A DNA stretch of 22,044 nucleotides, taken from assembly GCA_052387955.1 (NCBI GenBank), contig JBQTIQ010000094.1:1-22044 (forward strand). The letters run 5' to 3'. Source of the stretch: JBQTIQ01 sp052387955. Lineage in GTDB: Bacteria; Actinomycetota; Acidimicrobiia; Acidimicrobiales; JACDCH01. Positions 16,386 to 22,044 of the stretch are shown in pieces; the stretch's first letter is position 1; the number at the start of each line of letters is the position of its first letter. A program made the position numbers and the translations under genes. The notes below the pieces were generated by a model. The model had not been told where the DNA came from and ran no database searches. It worked only from the letters and a program-made list of their open reading frames with translations.

Positions 16386-17123
16386 GTGACCGACGGGTTG
16401 CTCCCGGCGACACCTCCCGCAGCCCGAGGGCCGGGGCCGTGGCAGTTCGCCACCGTGGTCGCGATCCGAGCGGAGACCCCGACCGCAAAGTCGTTCCGGT
16501 TGGCTCTGAGCCGGCCGGTACCGCATCGGGCCGGGCAGCACTACGTGGTCCGGCTCACGGCCGCCGACGGCTACCGGGCGTCGCGCTCGTACTCGGTGGC
16601 CTCCGCGCCTGACGGTGGTGCCGAGATCGAGCTGACCATCGAGCGCCTCGACGACGGAGAGGTGTCGACCTATCTGCACGACGTCGTCGTGCCCGGCGAC
16701 GAGCTCGAGGTGCGGGGACCGATCGGGGGCTGGTTCGTCTGGGACGCGACGACTCCGGCGGTGCTGGTCGCCGGCGGGTCGGGGATCGTCCCGCTGATGT
16801 CGATGCTGCGGCTGGGCCGACAGCTGGGCCGGGCCGACCTCGTGCGCATGGTCGCCTCTGCCCGCGGCCCGGGCGAGCTCTACTACGCCGACGAACTGCC
16901 CGGTCCCGAGACGACGGTCGTCTATACCCGGTCGGTTCCCGCCGGCTGGTCTCGGCTGCCGGGCCGGCTCCGGGCCGACGACCTCGCCGGCGCGGTGGCG
17001 CCAGGGATGACGGCCTACGTGTGCGGCTCGTCGGGCTTCGTCGACCACGCCGCGGGCCTACTGGCGGGACTGGGTCTCACAGTCGACCACGTCCGGGTCG
17101 AGCGTTTCGGCGCCACCGCGTGA
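16386..17123 (+). CDS. FAD/NAD(P)-binding oxidoreductase (ferredoxin reductase-type)
   Basis: This 245-aa protein has the ferredoxin-NADP reductase layout. The N-terminal beta-barrel carries the FAD motif SRSYSVAS (R-x-Y-S-x-x-S, around residue 62). A nucleotide-binding half follows, with GGSGIVPLMSML near 130 and the C-terminal YVCGSSGFVDHAAGLL. No 2Fe-2S or Rieske domain is attached. It lies 151 bp downstream of the sulfite-oxidase-like gene on the same strand. This pairing recurs in actinobacteria, so it probably supplies or accepts electrons for the molybdoenzyme. The GTG at 16386 has only a weak ribosome-binding site. The intervening gap holds no gene, only a CACCTG-type simple repeat. 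It converges with arfB. Confidence 0.87.
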   Translation: MTDGLLPATPPAARGPGPWQFATVVAIRAETPTAKSFRLALSRPVPHRAGQHYVVRLTAADGYRASRSYSVASAPDGGAEIELTIERLDDGEVSTYLHDVVVPGDELEVRGPIGGWFVWDATTPAVLVAGGSGIVPLMSMLRLGRQLGRADLVRMVASARGPGELYYADELPGPETTVVYTRSVPAGWSRLPGRLRADDLAGAVAPGMTAYVCGSSGFVDHAAGLLAGLGLTVDHVRVERFGATA

Positions 17124-17192
17124 CGGCCGGGCCGGCCGGACCGGGAAGGTGCCGCCGCTCGGAACGGCCCGCAGGTCTGGCGCCGGCGGTGA

Positions 17193-17612
17193 TCAGCCGT
17201 CCTCGGTGGACCTCCGGGCAGCCTTTCGCTCCGACTGGCGCCGCTTGGCGGTGAGGCGGCGCTCGACGCTCCCCCTCGTCGGCCGGGTGGCGCGACGGGA
17301 GCGGGGCACGATCAGGGCATCGGCCAATCGGCCCGCCAACCGCTCCAGTGCCAAGGAACGGTTCCGGGCCTGGGACCGTTCGTCGTCGGCGACGACCCGT
17401 ACCTCGGTGCCCAGTCGTTGCCGAAGCCGCTCCCGTTGGTCGGGCGCCAGGGAATGCGAGCCCTCGATGTCGAAGCGGACCTCCACCCTCGTGTCCGAGG
17501 TGTTGGCATGCTGCCCGCCGGGGCCGCCCGAGCGCGAGAACCGCAGCGACACCTCCTTGAGCGGGATCGACAGGGACCGGTTCACGCGCAGCACCCCGTC
17601 GTCGGCGTCCAC
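17193..17612 (-). CDS. arfB: Alternative ribosome-rescue factor ArfB (YaeJ-type peptidyl-tRNA hydrolase)
   Basis: This 139-aa protein contains the release-factor GGQ loop. F-S-R-S-G-G-P-G-G-Q at about 25-34 is followed by H-A-N-T-S-D-T-R-V-E, which is diagnostic for class I peptide-release domains of ArfB size. The C-terminal tail is strongly basic (R-x-L-T-A-K-R-R-Q-S-E-R-K-A-A-R-R), as expected for insertion into the empty mRNA channel of stalled ribosomes. It hydrolyses peptidyl-tRNA on non-stop complexes. There is no domain for codon recognition, so it is not RF1 or RF2. The GTG start lacks a clear ribosome-binding site. It is convergent with the reductase and divergent from the 673-aa gene. 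Confidence 0.9.
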   Translation of the reverse strand: MDADDGVLRVNRSLSIPLKEVSLRFSRSGGPGGQHANTSDTRVEVRFDIEGSHSLAPDQRERLRQRLGTEVRVVADDERSQARNRSLALERLAGRLADALIVPRSRRATRPTRGSVERRLTAKRRQSERKAARRSTEDG

Positions 17613-17860
17613 ATCGGCGACGGTACCGTGTTGGTCGGTCGGGTGCGGACGTCCCTTCGCTCCTGGCTGCGCAGACCGTCGCCGGCAACCTGGCGGCCGC
17701 GACAGGTTTGCTCGCTGGTCTGCTGTGGGCGTCGCTGGCGGCGTTCCCCGGCCCCGCAGGCCGCACCTGGCCGCACCTGCGCTCGCGCCGGTACTTCGAC
17801 GTTGGCCTCTCCTCGCTCCTGCCTTGCCGGCGGTCGCCGGGCGGTCAGGTGCGGGGGTAC

Positions 17861-17866
17861 TAGGTT
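17861..17866 (+). promoter_or_regulatory. TANNNT -10 candidate for the 673-aa gene
   Basis: TAGGTT lies nine bases upstream of the ATG at 17876. No Shine-Dalgarno sequence is visible, so the transcript may be leaderless or have a very short leader. No convincing -35 element is seen. Confidence 0.3.
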
Positions 17867-17875
17867 GGCTCGGGT

Positions 17876-19897
17876 ATGTCTCGCAGGATCGAGGTCGAGC
17901 TCACCAGCACGCGTCAGGACGGTTCGTGGACGTGGCGCGCCGCTGGCGCCCGCCGGCCTCGAGGGGTCATGGACGCCGGGCTCCTGCCCACAGGGATCAA
18001 GGTCGGCGATGTCGTCCGGGTCGAGGCCGACTTCGACCTCGATGGGGTAACCGTCGTCGCGGTCCTGCCGTCCCAGGAGAAGAAGCGCAACGACGGAGAA
18101 CGGATCGAGTTGATCGGCAGCCCGGTCCGTGACGAGCAGCTCGTCACCTCCACCTTGGCGCCACGGCGTGACCGTGATCGTGATCGTGGCCGGGAGCGTC
18201 GAGGCGACGACCGGGGCGATGGTCCTCCCCGCAGCCGCGACCGGGACCGGCCGTCTGGCGACCGGCCGGCCGGTGCGCCCCGAGAGGGGACCGGGGAGCG
18301 CCACGAACGCCGACCGGCCCGAGCGCCTCGGGACGAGGCTGGCGACAATGCCGGCGGCCGTCCGCCCGGCCGCCGCGAGCGCACACCCCAGGCCCGCCCG
18401 GAGGAGCCGGCCAAGCCGAAGGCCCGTCGGCTCCGGCCCGCTCGGGCCCACCGGGCCGCGGTCCTTGCCGAGCTCCCGGCCGAGCACCGCCCGATTGCCG
18501 AGCAGGTCTTGCGGGGCGACATCCCCGCCGTTCGCCAGGCCATCGAGAAGGAGAACGAAGGCCGCGCCGAGCGAGGCGAAACGCCCATCAACGGCGACGA
18601 GCTCCTCAGCCTGGCCGAGTCCCTGCGCCCGCGCCTACGGACTGCCGACTGGCGTGACAGGGCCGACGCCGCCCTGGCGGATATCGCCGAGCTCGACCTG
18701 CGGGACCTGCGTTCGGTGGTCGTTGCCGCCGACAGCGCTGCCCGTGACGACGAGACCCGGGCCATGGCCGCCCAGCTGAGAGAGGCGCTTGCCCGTCGGG
18801 TCGACGCCGAGCATGCGGCATGGCAGGGCGAACTGGCCGAGGCGCTGGAGGGCAGTCGGGTCGTCCGGGCCCTGCGGCTCAGCTCACGGCCGCCCAAAGC
18901 GGGCACGATCCTTCCCGGGGACATGACGGCCAAGCTCGCCGCCGAAGCGGCAGCTGCACTCACCTCCGAGGTCACCCAGGACCGTTGGGCCATCGTGCTC
19001 GATGCGCTGGCGTACTCGCCCGTGCGCCAGGCCGTGACGCCGACGTCGCTGCCAGCCGAACCGGGCGACGAGTTGTTGGCCGTGGTGCGCAAGCTCGCCA
19101 GTAGACTGCCCGTCATCGCCGCCGCGTTCGGGGTGGAGCCGCCACCGGCGCCCCCCCGGGACCGGGCGTCTCGCCGAGGGGGCGCGCCCACCGGCCGTTC
19201 CGGGGCCCGGCCTGGTCGCCCGCCGCGGCCGTCGACGGCCCCCTCCGGTCGTCCCCCGCCCCCGCCGCCGGCACCGGCGTCGGCCCCCTCCGGTCGTCCT
19301 CCGCCTCCGCCTCCGCCTCCGCCGCCGGCACCGGCGTCGGCCCCCTCCGGTCGTCCTCCGCCTCCGCCTCCGCCGCCGGCACCGTCGCCGGTTCCGTCGA
19401 CGTTGCCCGAAGCCGCAGAGCAGCCGGCAGTGGCGGAGGAACGTGCTTCGACTGACGTCCCCGTCGAGGCAACCGACCTGCCGTCGACGTCCGCCAGCGC
19501 GTCGAGCCCGGCTGTCGAGGAGGCACCGGTCCCGGTATCGAGCCCCGCCGACGAGGGCGTCCCGGCGACCCTCGAGGTCATGGCCGCCGGGCCGCCCTCT
19601 GTCGCCGCCAACACCCCGACGGTGAGCTCCGCGCCTGACGCCGCGGCAGATGACCGGCCGCCGGCGAATGACTCGGCGACCGACGGTGCCCCGGTCGACA
19701 GCTCGACGGACGAAAGCGCCCGTGCCGGCACGGCAGACGCCGACAGCCCCGCCACCGGGGCCATGAGGGGCCCCTCGGACGAGGCGGTCTCCTCCACACC
19801 GGGCCCCGAGCCCTCCCGTGCCCCCGACACCGGTCCTTCCGACACCGAAGGTCCCGCTGGCGACGAGGCCGCTCCGTCGGAGCACGGCCAGGGCTGA
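17876..19897 (+). CDS. Multi-region protein: small beta domain, RD-rich linker, helical core, proline repeats, acidic tail
   Basis: This 673-aa protein has five visible regions. Residues 1-90 look like a small beta-barrel (RIEVELTSTRQDGSWTW..., then VGDVVRVEADFDLDGVTVVA), possibly OB- or TRAM-like. Residues 95-185 are Arg/Asp/Gly-rich and disordered, including RDRDRDRGRERRGDDRGDG. Residues 185-420 are helical, with repeated Ala/Leu/Glu segments. Residues 420-520 are Pro-rich with three copies of APSGRPPPPP. The last 150 residues are Ala/Ser/Pro/Asp low complexity. The basic RD region suggests RNA or nucleoprotein binding, but no catalytic motif exists. I do not recognise a named family. The ATG at 17876 probably has a very short leader. 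The proline tract may need EF-P for translation. Confidence 0.7.
   Translation: MSRRIEVELTSTRQDGSWTWRAAGARRPRGVMDAGLLPTGIKVGDVVRVEADFDLDGVTVVAVLPSQEKKRNDGERIELIGSPVRDEQLVTSTLAPRRDRDRDRGRERRGDDRGDGPPRSRDRDRPSGDRPAGAPREGTGERHERRPARAPRDEAGDNAGGRPPGRRERTPQARPEEPAKPKARRLRPARAHRAAVLAELPAEHRPIAEQVLRGDIPAVRQAIEKENEGRAERGETPINGDELLSLAESLRPRLRTADWRDRADAALADIAELDLRDLRSVVVAADSAARDDETRAMAAQLREALARRVDAEHAAWQGELAEALEGSRVVRALRLSSRPPKAGTILPGDMTAKLAAEAAAALTSEVTQDRWAIVLDALAYSPVRQAVTPTSLPAEPGDELLAVVRKLASRLPVIAAAFGVEPPPAPPRDRASRRGGAPTGRSGARPGRPPRPSTAPSGRPPPPPPAPASAPSGRPPPPPPPPPPAPASAPSGRPPPPPPPPAPSPVPSTLPEAAEQPAVAEERASTDVPVEATDLPSTSASASSPAVEEAPVPVSSPADEGVPATLEVMAAGPPSVAANTPTVSSAPDAAADDRPPANDSATDGAPVDSSTDESARAGTADADSPATGAMRGPSDEAVSSTPGPEPSRAPDTGPSDTEGPAGDEAAPSEHGQG
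19237..19382 (+). repeat. Three proline-repeat units in coding DNA
   Basis: The 18-bp segment GGCCCCCTCCGGTCGTCC recurs at 19237-19254, 19282-19299 and 19339-19356 with a T/C change at its end-adjacent base, at spacings of 45 and 57 bp. Each is followed by CCG/CCT codons and the PAPAS hinge. Repeat length differs by whole codons, so copy number may vary by slippage or recombination without frameshift. Confidence 0.8.
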
Positions 19898-20006
19898 GGT
19901 CATCACGGCGCGCTGAGTACGTCGGCGCTCCGGTGTGCGCCGCCACTCGTGACACCGGTCCAGCACTACCGTGGGACGAGACGACGACTCGACCATGGAG
20001 GCTGCG

Positions 20007-20333
20007 ATGCACGCGCTGACGATCCGGTTCACGATCCCGGAGACGGCTGATTGGGATGCCATTCGGGAGCGCTTCGCGACCCGGGCCGCGCTCTACGCCG
20101 ATATGCCGGCGCTGAAGGCCAAGGCCTTCATACTCAGCCGCGAGCACGGCCACGGCGGCGGCAACTACGTGTGGGACACGAAGGCCGATGCCGACGCCTT
20201 CTTGGCCTCTGATTTCTGGGCCACGACGGTAGAGAAGATGACCGAGATGGGCTTCGGCGTCCCGGTGGTCCAACACGACGAAGTGCCGGCGTTCGTCGAC
20301 GGGGGCGAGGTGGTCCTGCCCGCCCGGGTCTAG
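20007..20333 (+). CDS. YdhR/antibiotic-monooxygenase-fold small protein
   Basis: This 108-aa protein starts MHALTIRFTIPE and continues with W-D-A-I-R-E-R-F, P-A-L-K-A-K-A-F-I-L, GGNYVWDTKADADAFL and VEKMTEMGF. This is the dimeric ferredoxin-like alpha-beta pattern of the putative monooxygenase YdhR and related ABM-fold proteins. The beta strand with YVWDTKADADAFL is the usual central signature (YxFxD-xxxAxxF). The ATG at 20007 has GGAGG at 19997-20001; a more upstream ATG at 19995 would lack that spacing. Whether it is an enzyme is unknown, as many members have no shown activity. It overlaps the next gene by one base (TAGTG). Confidence 0.75.
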   Translation: MHALTIRFTIPETADWDAIRERFATRAALYADMPALKAKAFILSREHGHGGGNYVWDTKADADAFLASDFWATTVEKMTEMGFGVPVVQHDEVPAFVDGGEVVLPARV

Positions 20334-20935
20334 TGCCCGAGACCAATCGGGTCACTCCCCGCTCCGAGATCGTCGCCCTCCCGTTGCGGGGCCGATGGAT
20401 GGGCAACCGCGGCTGCCTGCACGAGATGAACCGCGTGGTCCGGCCGTTCAACGGTCGGCGTTGGATCGTGTGCGCGCTCGACTTCCGAGCCCGGTCGGTC
20501 GAGCAGTGGGCGCCAGGGCGCTACACGGTCCTCTTCTTTCACGACGAGGCGGTGGCCTTGGCCGCCGGTCATCGTCCGTGCGCCGAGTGCCGGCGGCCGG
20601 CATACCGCGAGTGGGGCGACGCCTGGGAGCGAGCGTTGGGGACACGGGTGGGTGCCGACGAAATGGACCGACAGCTCCATCAGGACCGTCTCACCGGTCG
20701 GTACCAGCGCCATCACCGCCGGGCCTGGCGGGACGTCCCCGCCGGTGTGTTCGTGCTGATGGACGATCAGCCTGCCCGTGTCACCGACCACGGCCTGGTG
20801 CCCTGGTCACCGTTGGGCTACCTGCCAGCCCGTGACCGACCGTCGTCGGGCGAGGTGGTGGTGCTCACACCTCAGGTCACCGTGGAAGTCCTGCGTCACG
20901 GCTTCCGGCCCGATGTCGATCCCAGCACCCGGTAG
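20333..20935 (+). CDS. Ada-like zinc-site protein of unknown function
   Basis: This 200-aa protein starts at a GTG overlapping the previous stop by one base. Residues 68-88 (FFHDEAVALAAGHRPCAECR) match the pattern of the Ada N-terminal metal-binding region, in which the Cys pair of R-P-C-x-x-C binds zinc. The other two Ada-type zinc cysteines are not evident; C28 and C47 are candidate extra ligands. No methyltransferase domain follows. The remainder has a basic helix (RYQRHHRRAWRDVP) and a C-terminal strand region. The role could be nucleic-acid binding, but that is inference. The pair with the small ABM-fold gene looks like a translation unit. The stop TAG lies inside the hairpin at 20925-20958. 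Confidence 0.65.
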   Translation: MPETNRVTPRSEIVALPLRGRWMGNRGCLHEMNRVVRPFNGRRWIVCALDFRARSVEQWAPGRYTVLFFHDEAVALAAGHRPCAECRRPAYREWGDAWERALGTRVGADEMDRQLHQDRLTGRYQRHHRRAWRDVPAGVFVLMDDQPARVTDHGLVPWSPLGYLPARDRPSSGEVVVLTPQVTVEVLRHGFRPDVDPSTR

Positions 20936-20958
20936 CGGTGCAGCCCGCTACCGGGTGC
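20925..20958. terminator. 14-bp perfect hairpin overlapping a stop codon
   Basis: GCACCCGGTAGCGG at 20925-20938 is exactly complementary to 20945-20958, leaving a six-base loop. The TAG of the Ada-like gene (20933-20935) is within the left arm. The hairpin sits between convergent genes, since the 50-aa membrane protein ends at 20978. There is no T tract. It is probably a bidirectional terminator or 3'-end structure. Confidence 0.6.
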
Positions 20959-20977
20959 GTGACCTCCGAGACCCGAC

Positions 20978-21130
20978 CTAGACCCGACGACGACGATTGA
21001 AGATGCTGTACCCGCCCGGGCCGACCAGCGCAGCCAACACGAACAGTAGGACAGCGAAGATCACCTGGCCTTGGAGCAACTGGACCACGCCCACCAGGGC
21101 GATGACTACTGCGAGTACCCAAGCGACCAT
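20978..21130 (-). CDS. 50-aa single-pass or hairpin membrane protein
   Basis: The ATG at 21130 follows AAAGGAGAGGTA, a strong ribosome-binding site. The 50-aa product starts MVAWVLAVVIALVGVVQLL, has two hydrophobic stretches (about 3-19 and 22-37), then GPGGYSIFNRRRRV with a positive C-terminus that would stay in the cytoplasm. I do not recognise a named family. An upstream in-frame codon at 21592 would run through the ferredoxin gene in antisense and is rejected. It is divergent from the ferredoxin gene. Confidence 0.75.
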   Translation of the reverse strand: MVAWVLAVVIALVGVVQLLQGQVIFAVLLFVLAALVGPGGYSIFNRRRRV

Positions 21131-21142
21131 TACCTCTCCTTT

Positions 21143-21175
21143 GTCGAGCGGAGCCTTCGTTCCGCCTCCCTCGAC
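21143..21175. promoter_or_regulatory. Imperfect hairpin just upstream of the 50-aa gene's ribosome-binding site
   Basis: GTCGAG (21143-21148) pairs with CTCGAC (21170-21175), and GGAG (21150-21153) with CTCC (21166-21169), leaving a one-base bulge and a 12-base loop. In the minus-strand mRNA it would sit immediately before the Shine-Dalgarno site. It may influence translation or transcript stability, or it may be a site in the divergent promoter region. Confidence 0.3.
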
Positions 21176-21301
21176 TACCCGTTCGCCGCCGAGCAGACAC
21201 CTACGTCGAACGAGCAGGGTCTGGCCGGCGTCGGTTGACCGTTGACATGCGCCGCGGTCCGGGCTGAGCTGATCGGACGACGAGCAGTGAGGAGCGGGCC
21301 C

Positions 21302-21700
21302 ATGGCTGGTCTTGCGATCATCACCGAAGCGTGCATCGACGTTAAGGACCGTGCCTGTGTCGATGTCTGCCCAGTGCAGTGCATCTATGAGTTCGACCCG
21401 GTGAAGAACGTGCTGTTCTCCGAGGACGAAGCAGGGAGCGGCATCATCGAGACAACACACACCCCTGACCCGGAGGCGATCGGGATATTCGGGGACAGCA
21501 TCCTCTACGTGAACCTGGAGGAATGCACGTCCTGCACGGCGTGCTACCAGCCCGATGTCTGCCCCGTGGGCGCCATCTATTCCGATGAGCACCTTCCGGA
21601 CGGCTCAGGGACGAGCGCCAAGTACAACCCCGAGGACCCCAACACGGGTCACGACCACACCTTCTTCGTCCAGCACAGCCGGGACGTCTTCGCCCACTAG
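21302..21700 (+). CDS. 7Fe-type ferredoxin with unusual cluster spacing
   Basis: This 132-aa ferredoxin begins MAGLAIITEACIDVKD. Cys at 11, 19, 23 (followed by Pro) and 27 form C-x7-C-x3-C-P-x2-C, as in bacterial 3Fe-4S/4Fe-4S ferredoxins. A second motif at 75, 78, 81 and 87 reads C-x2-C-x2-C-x5-C-P, where the usual spacing ends x3. About 33 extra residues also separate the two motifs (34-70), and a 30-residue polar tail follows. The ATG at 21302 has GAGGAG at 21289-21294. It carries low-potential electrons. Standing just upstream of a diiron-monooxygenase-like gene, it may serve that enzyme, although Rieske ferredoxins are usual there. Local GC is lower than in the recBCD region. Confidence 0.88.
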   Translation: MAGLAIITEACIDVKDRACVDVCPVQCIYEFDPVKNVLFSEDEAGSGIIETTHTPDPEAIGIFGDSILYVNLEECTSCTACYQPDVCPVGAIYSDEHLPDGSGTSAKYNPEDPNTGHDHTFFVQHSRDVFAH

Positions 21701-21761
21701 CGCGGTCAGGCCGACGGGGACGGTCACTCCCTTGGAAGCTCGAGTGCAGGAAGGCCGGCAC

Positions 21762-21812
21762 ATGATCGTGGCGGTAGGTGCCAGTATTGCTCCGAGGACG
21801 GCGTGTCCCTGA
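21762..21812 (+). CDS. Possible 16-aa leader peptide before the monooxygenase gene
   Basis: An ATG at 21762 preceded by AGGAAGG (21748-21754, seven bases spacing) opens a 16-residue frame, MIVAVGASIAPRTACP. Its TGA (21810-21812) lies at the tip of the hairpin at 21804-21822. The arrangement is like that of attenuator leaders. There is no run of one amino acid, so ordinary amino-acid attenuation is not suggested. Confidence 0.3.
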   Translation: MIVAVGASIAPRTACP

Positions 21813-21822
21813 GCCAGGGACA
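21804..21822. promoter_or_regulatory. 8-bp perfect hairpin with triloop in the monooxygenase leader
   Basis: TGTCCCTG (21804-21811) pairs with CAGGGACA (21815-21822) around AGC. A second CAGGGAC directly follows, overlapping the right arm by two bases, so the left arm could pair in two ways. A T-rich segment comes only a few bases later. It is either the ferredoxin transcript's terminator or an operator/attenuator for the next gene. Confidence 0.5.
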
Positions 21823-21829
21823 GGGACCT

Positions 21830-21857
21830 TTGTTCTGGCCGGTTCGTCCGGGACAAT
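21830..21857 (+). promoter_or_regulatory. Promoter candidate for the monooxygenase gene
   Basis: TTGTTC (21830-21835) and GACAAT (21852-21857) are separated by 16 bases, a fair sigma-70-type match. The start codon follows 33 bases after the -10. It lies immediately downstream of the 21804-21822 hairpin. Confidence 0.35.
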
Positions 21858-21890
21858 GCCCTCACAGCTCCGACGAGTGGAGGAGAATGT

Positions 21891-22044
21891 ATGTCTCTCA
21901 AGAGAGATGACTGGCTTGATGTCGCCCGCAAGGTTGACTGGAACTTCCGTTACGTGTCGGAGGAGGACGTGTACCCGGCGACGATGTCGGGGACGCCGTG
22001 GCTTCCGCATGATGCGTGGAAGGACTGGAACGAGGTCTACCGCA
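21891..22044 (+). CDS. Soluble diiron monooxygenase hydroxylase alpha subunit, N-terminal fragment
   Basis: Only the first 51 residues are inside the window. They read MSLKRDDWLDVARKVDWNFR, then YVSEEDVYPATMSG, then a Pro-rich turn and W-K-D-W-N-E-V-Y-R. From memory this matches the N-terminus of toluene-4-monooxygenase TmoA (R-K-D-W-Y-E-L-T-R, Y-V-T-E-E, E-R-M-S-G, W-E-S-Y-D-E-P-Y-K) and of isoprene/alkene monooxygenase alpha subunits (DWYD-ARDVDW). In that family the subunit holds the diiron site that hydroxylates or epoxidises hydrocarbons with O2; the Glu/His ligands lie beyond the cut. The ATG at 21891 has GGAGGAG at 21879-21885; an ATG at 21887 is in another frame and stops at once. The substrate cannot be told. 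Confidence 0.75.
   Translation, partial: MSLKRDDWLDVARKVDWNFRYVSEEDVYPATMSGTPWLPHDAWKDWNEVYR

Noticed and set aside
17561..17863. Plus-strand open frame with hydrophobic sequence (LLAAQTVAGNLAAATGLLAG) between arfB and the 673-aa gene
   Set aside because: It looks protein-like but has no ATG or GTG start in frame before the hydrophobic part and no ribosome-binding site; it could be a decayed fragment, but the evidence is too thin.
19237..19382. CRISPR-like spacing of repeats
   Set aside because: The repeats are in-frame proline-coding DNA with unequal, low-complexity spacers.
17914..19845. Minus-strand open frame of 643 codons opposite the 673-aa gene
   Set aside because: Ser/Gly/Arg low complexity mirrors the repeats of the plus-strand gene; no motif or start signal supports it.
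20978..21592. Longer 204-codon version of the 50-aa membrane protein
   Set aside because: The extension is antisense to the ferredoxin gene, while the short form has a strong ribosome-binding site.

Overview
The window is GC-rich bacterial DNA with many GTG starts, tight coding on both strands and long spurious antisense open frames. The gene content fits a high-GC actinobacterium: recC-recB-recD order, a cytosolic sulfite-oxidase-like molybdoenzyme paired with an FNR-type reductase, and a 7Fe-type ferredoxin. I lean towards the class Acidimicrobiia, but that is inference from gene style; no rRNA or marker gene confirms it.

Layout. A truncated minus-strand gene lies at the left edge. It is followed by a tandem-tautomerase protein and a polytopic membrane protein (both minus), then a small stand-alone CBM48-like protein (plus). 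A DNA-repair block recC-recB-recD (2877-11528, plus) comes next. It meets a minus-strand GT-C-like membrane protein tail to tail across a 15-bp perfect inverted repeat. An aminotransferase overlaps a 157-aa protein of unknown function. These face a small four-helix membrane protein whose first codons form a 26-bp perfect palindrome. Then comes the molybdoenzyme/reductase pair, in which the molybdoenzyme carries an in-frame TAG; then arfB (ribosome rescue, minus) and a 673-aa protein with a basic linker and proline-rich repeats. An antibiotic-monooxygenase-fold protein coupled to an Ada-like zinc-site protein follows, ending in a 14-bp hairpin, and then a 50-aa membrane protein (minus).

The right edge (from about 21300) has visibly lower GC. 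It holds an unusual ferredoxin, then a 190-bp leader with a possible 16-codon peptide, a hairpin and a promoter candidate, and then the first 51 codons of a protein resembling the hydroxylase alpha subunit of soluble diiron monooxygenases (toluene/isoprene/alkene type). This is the most promising lead, because the rest of the cluster lies just beyond the window.

No tRNA, rRNA, CRISPR array or insertion sequence was recognised. No stretch over 300 bases lacks a gene; the largest gaps (80-307, 2601-2876, 17613-17875) hold only the small items listed.
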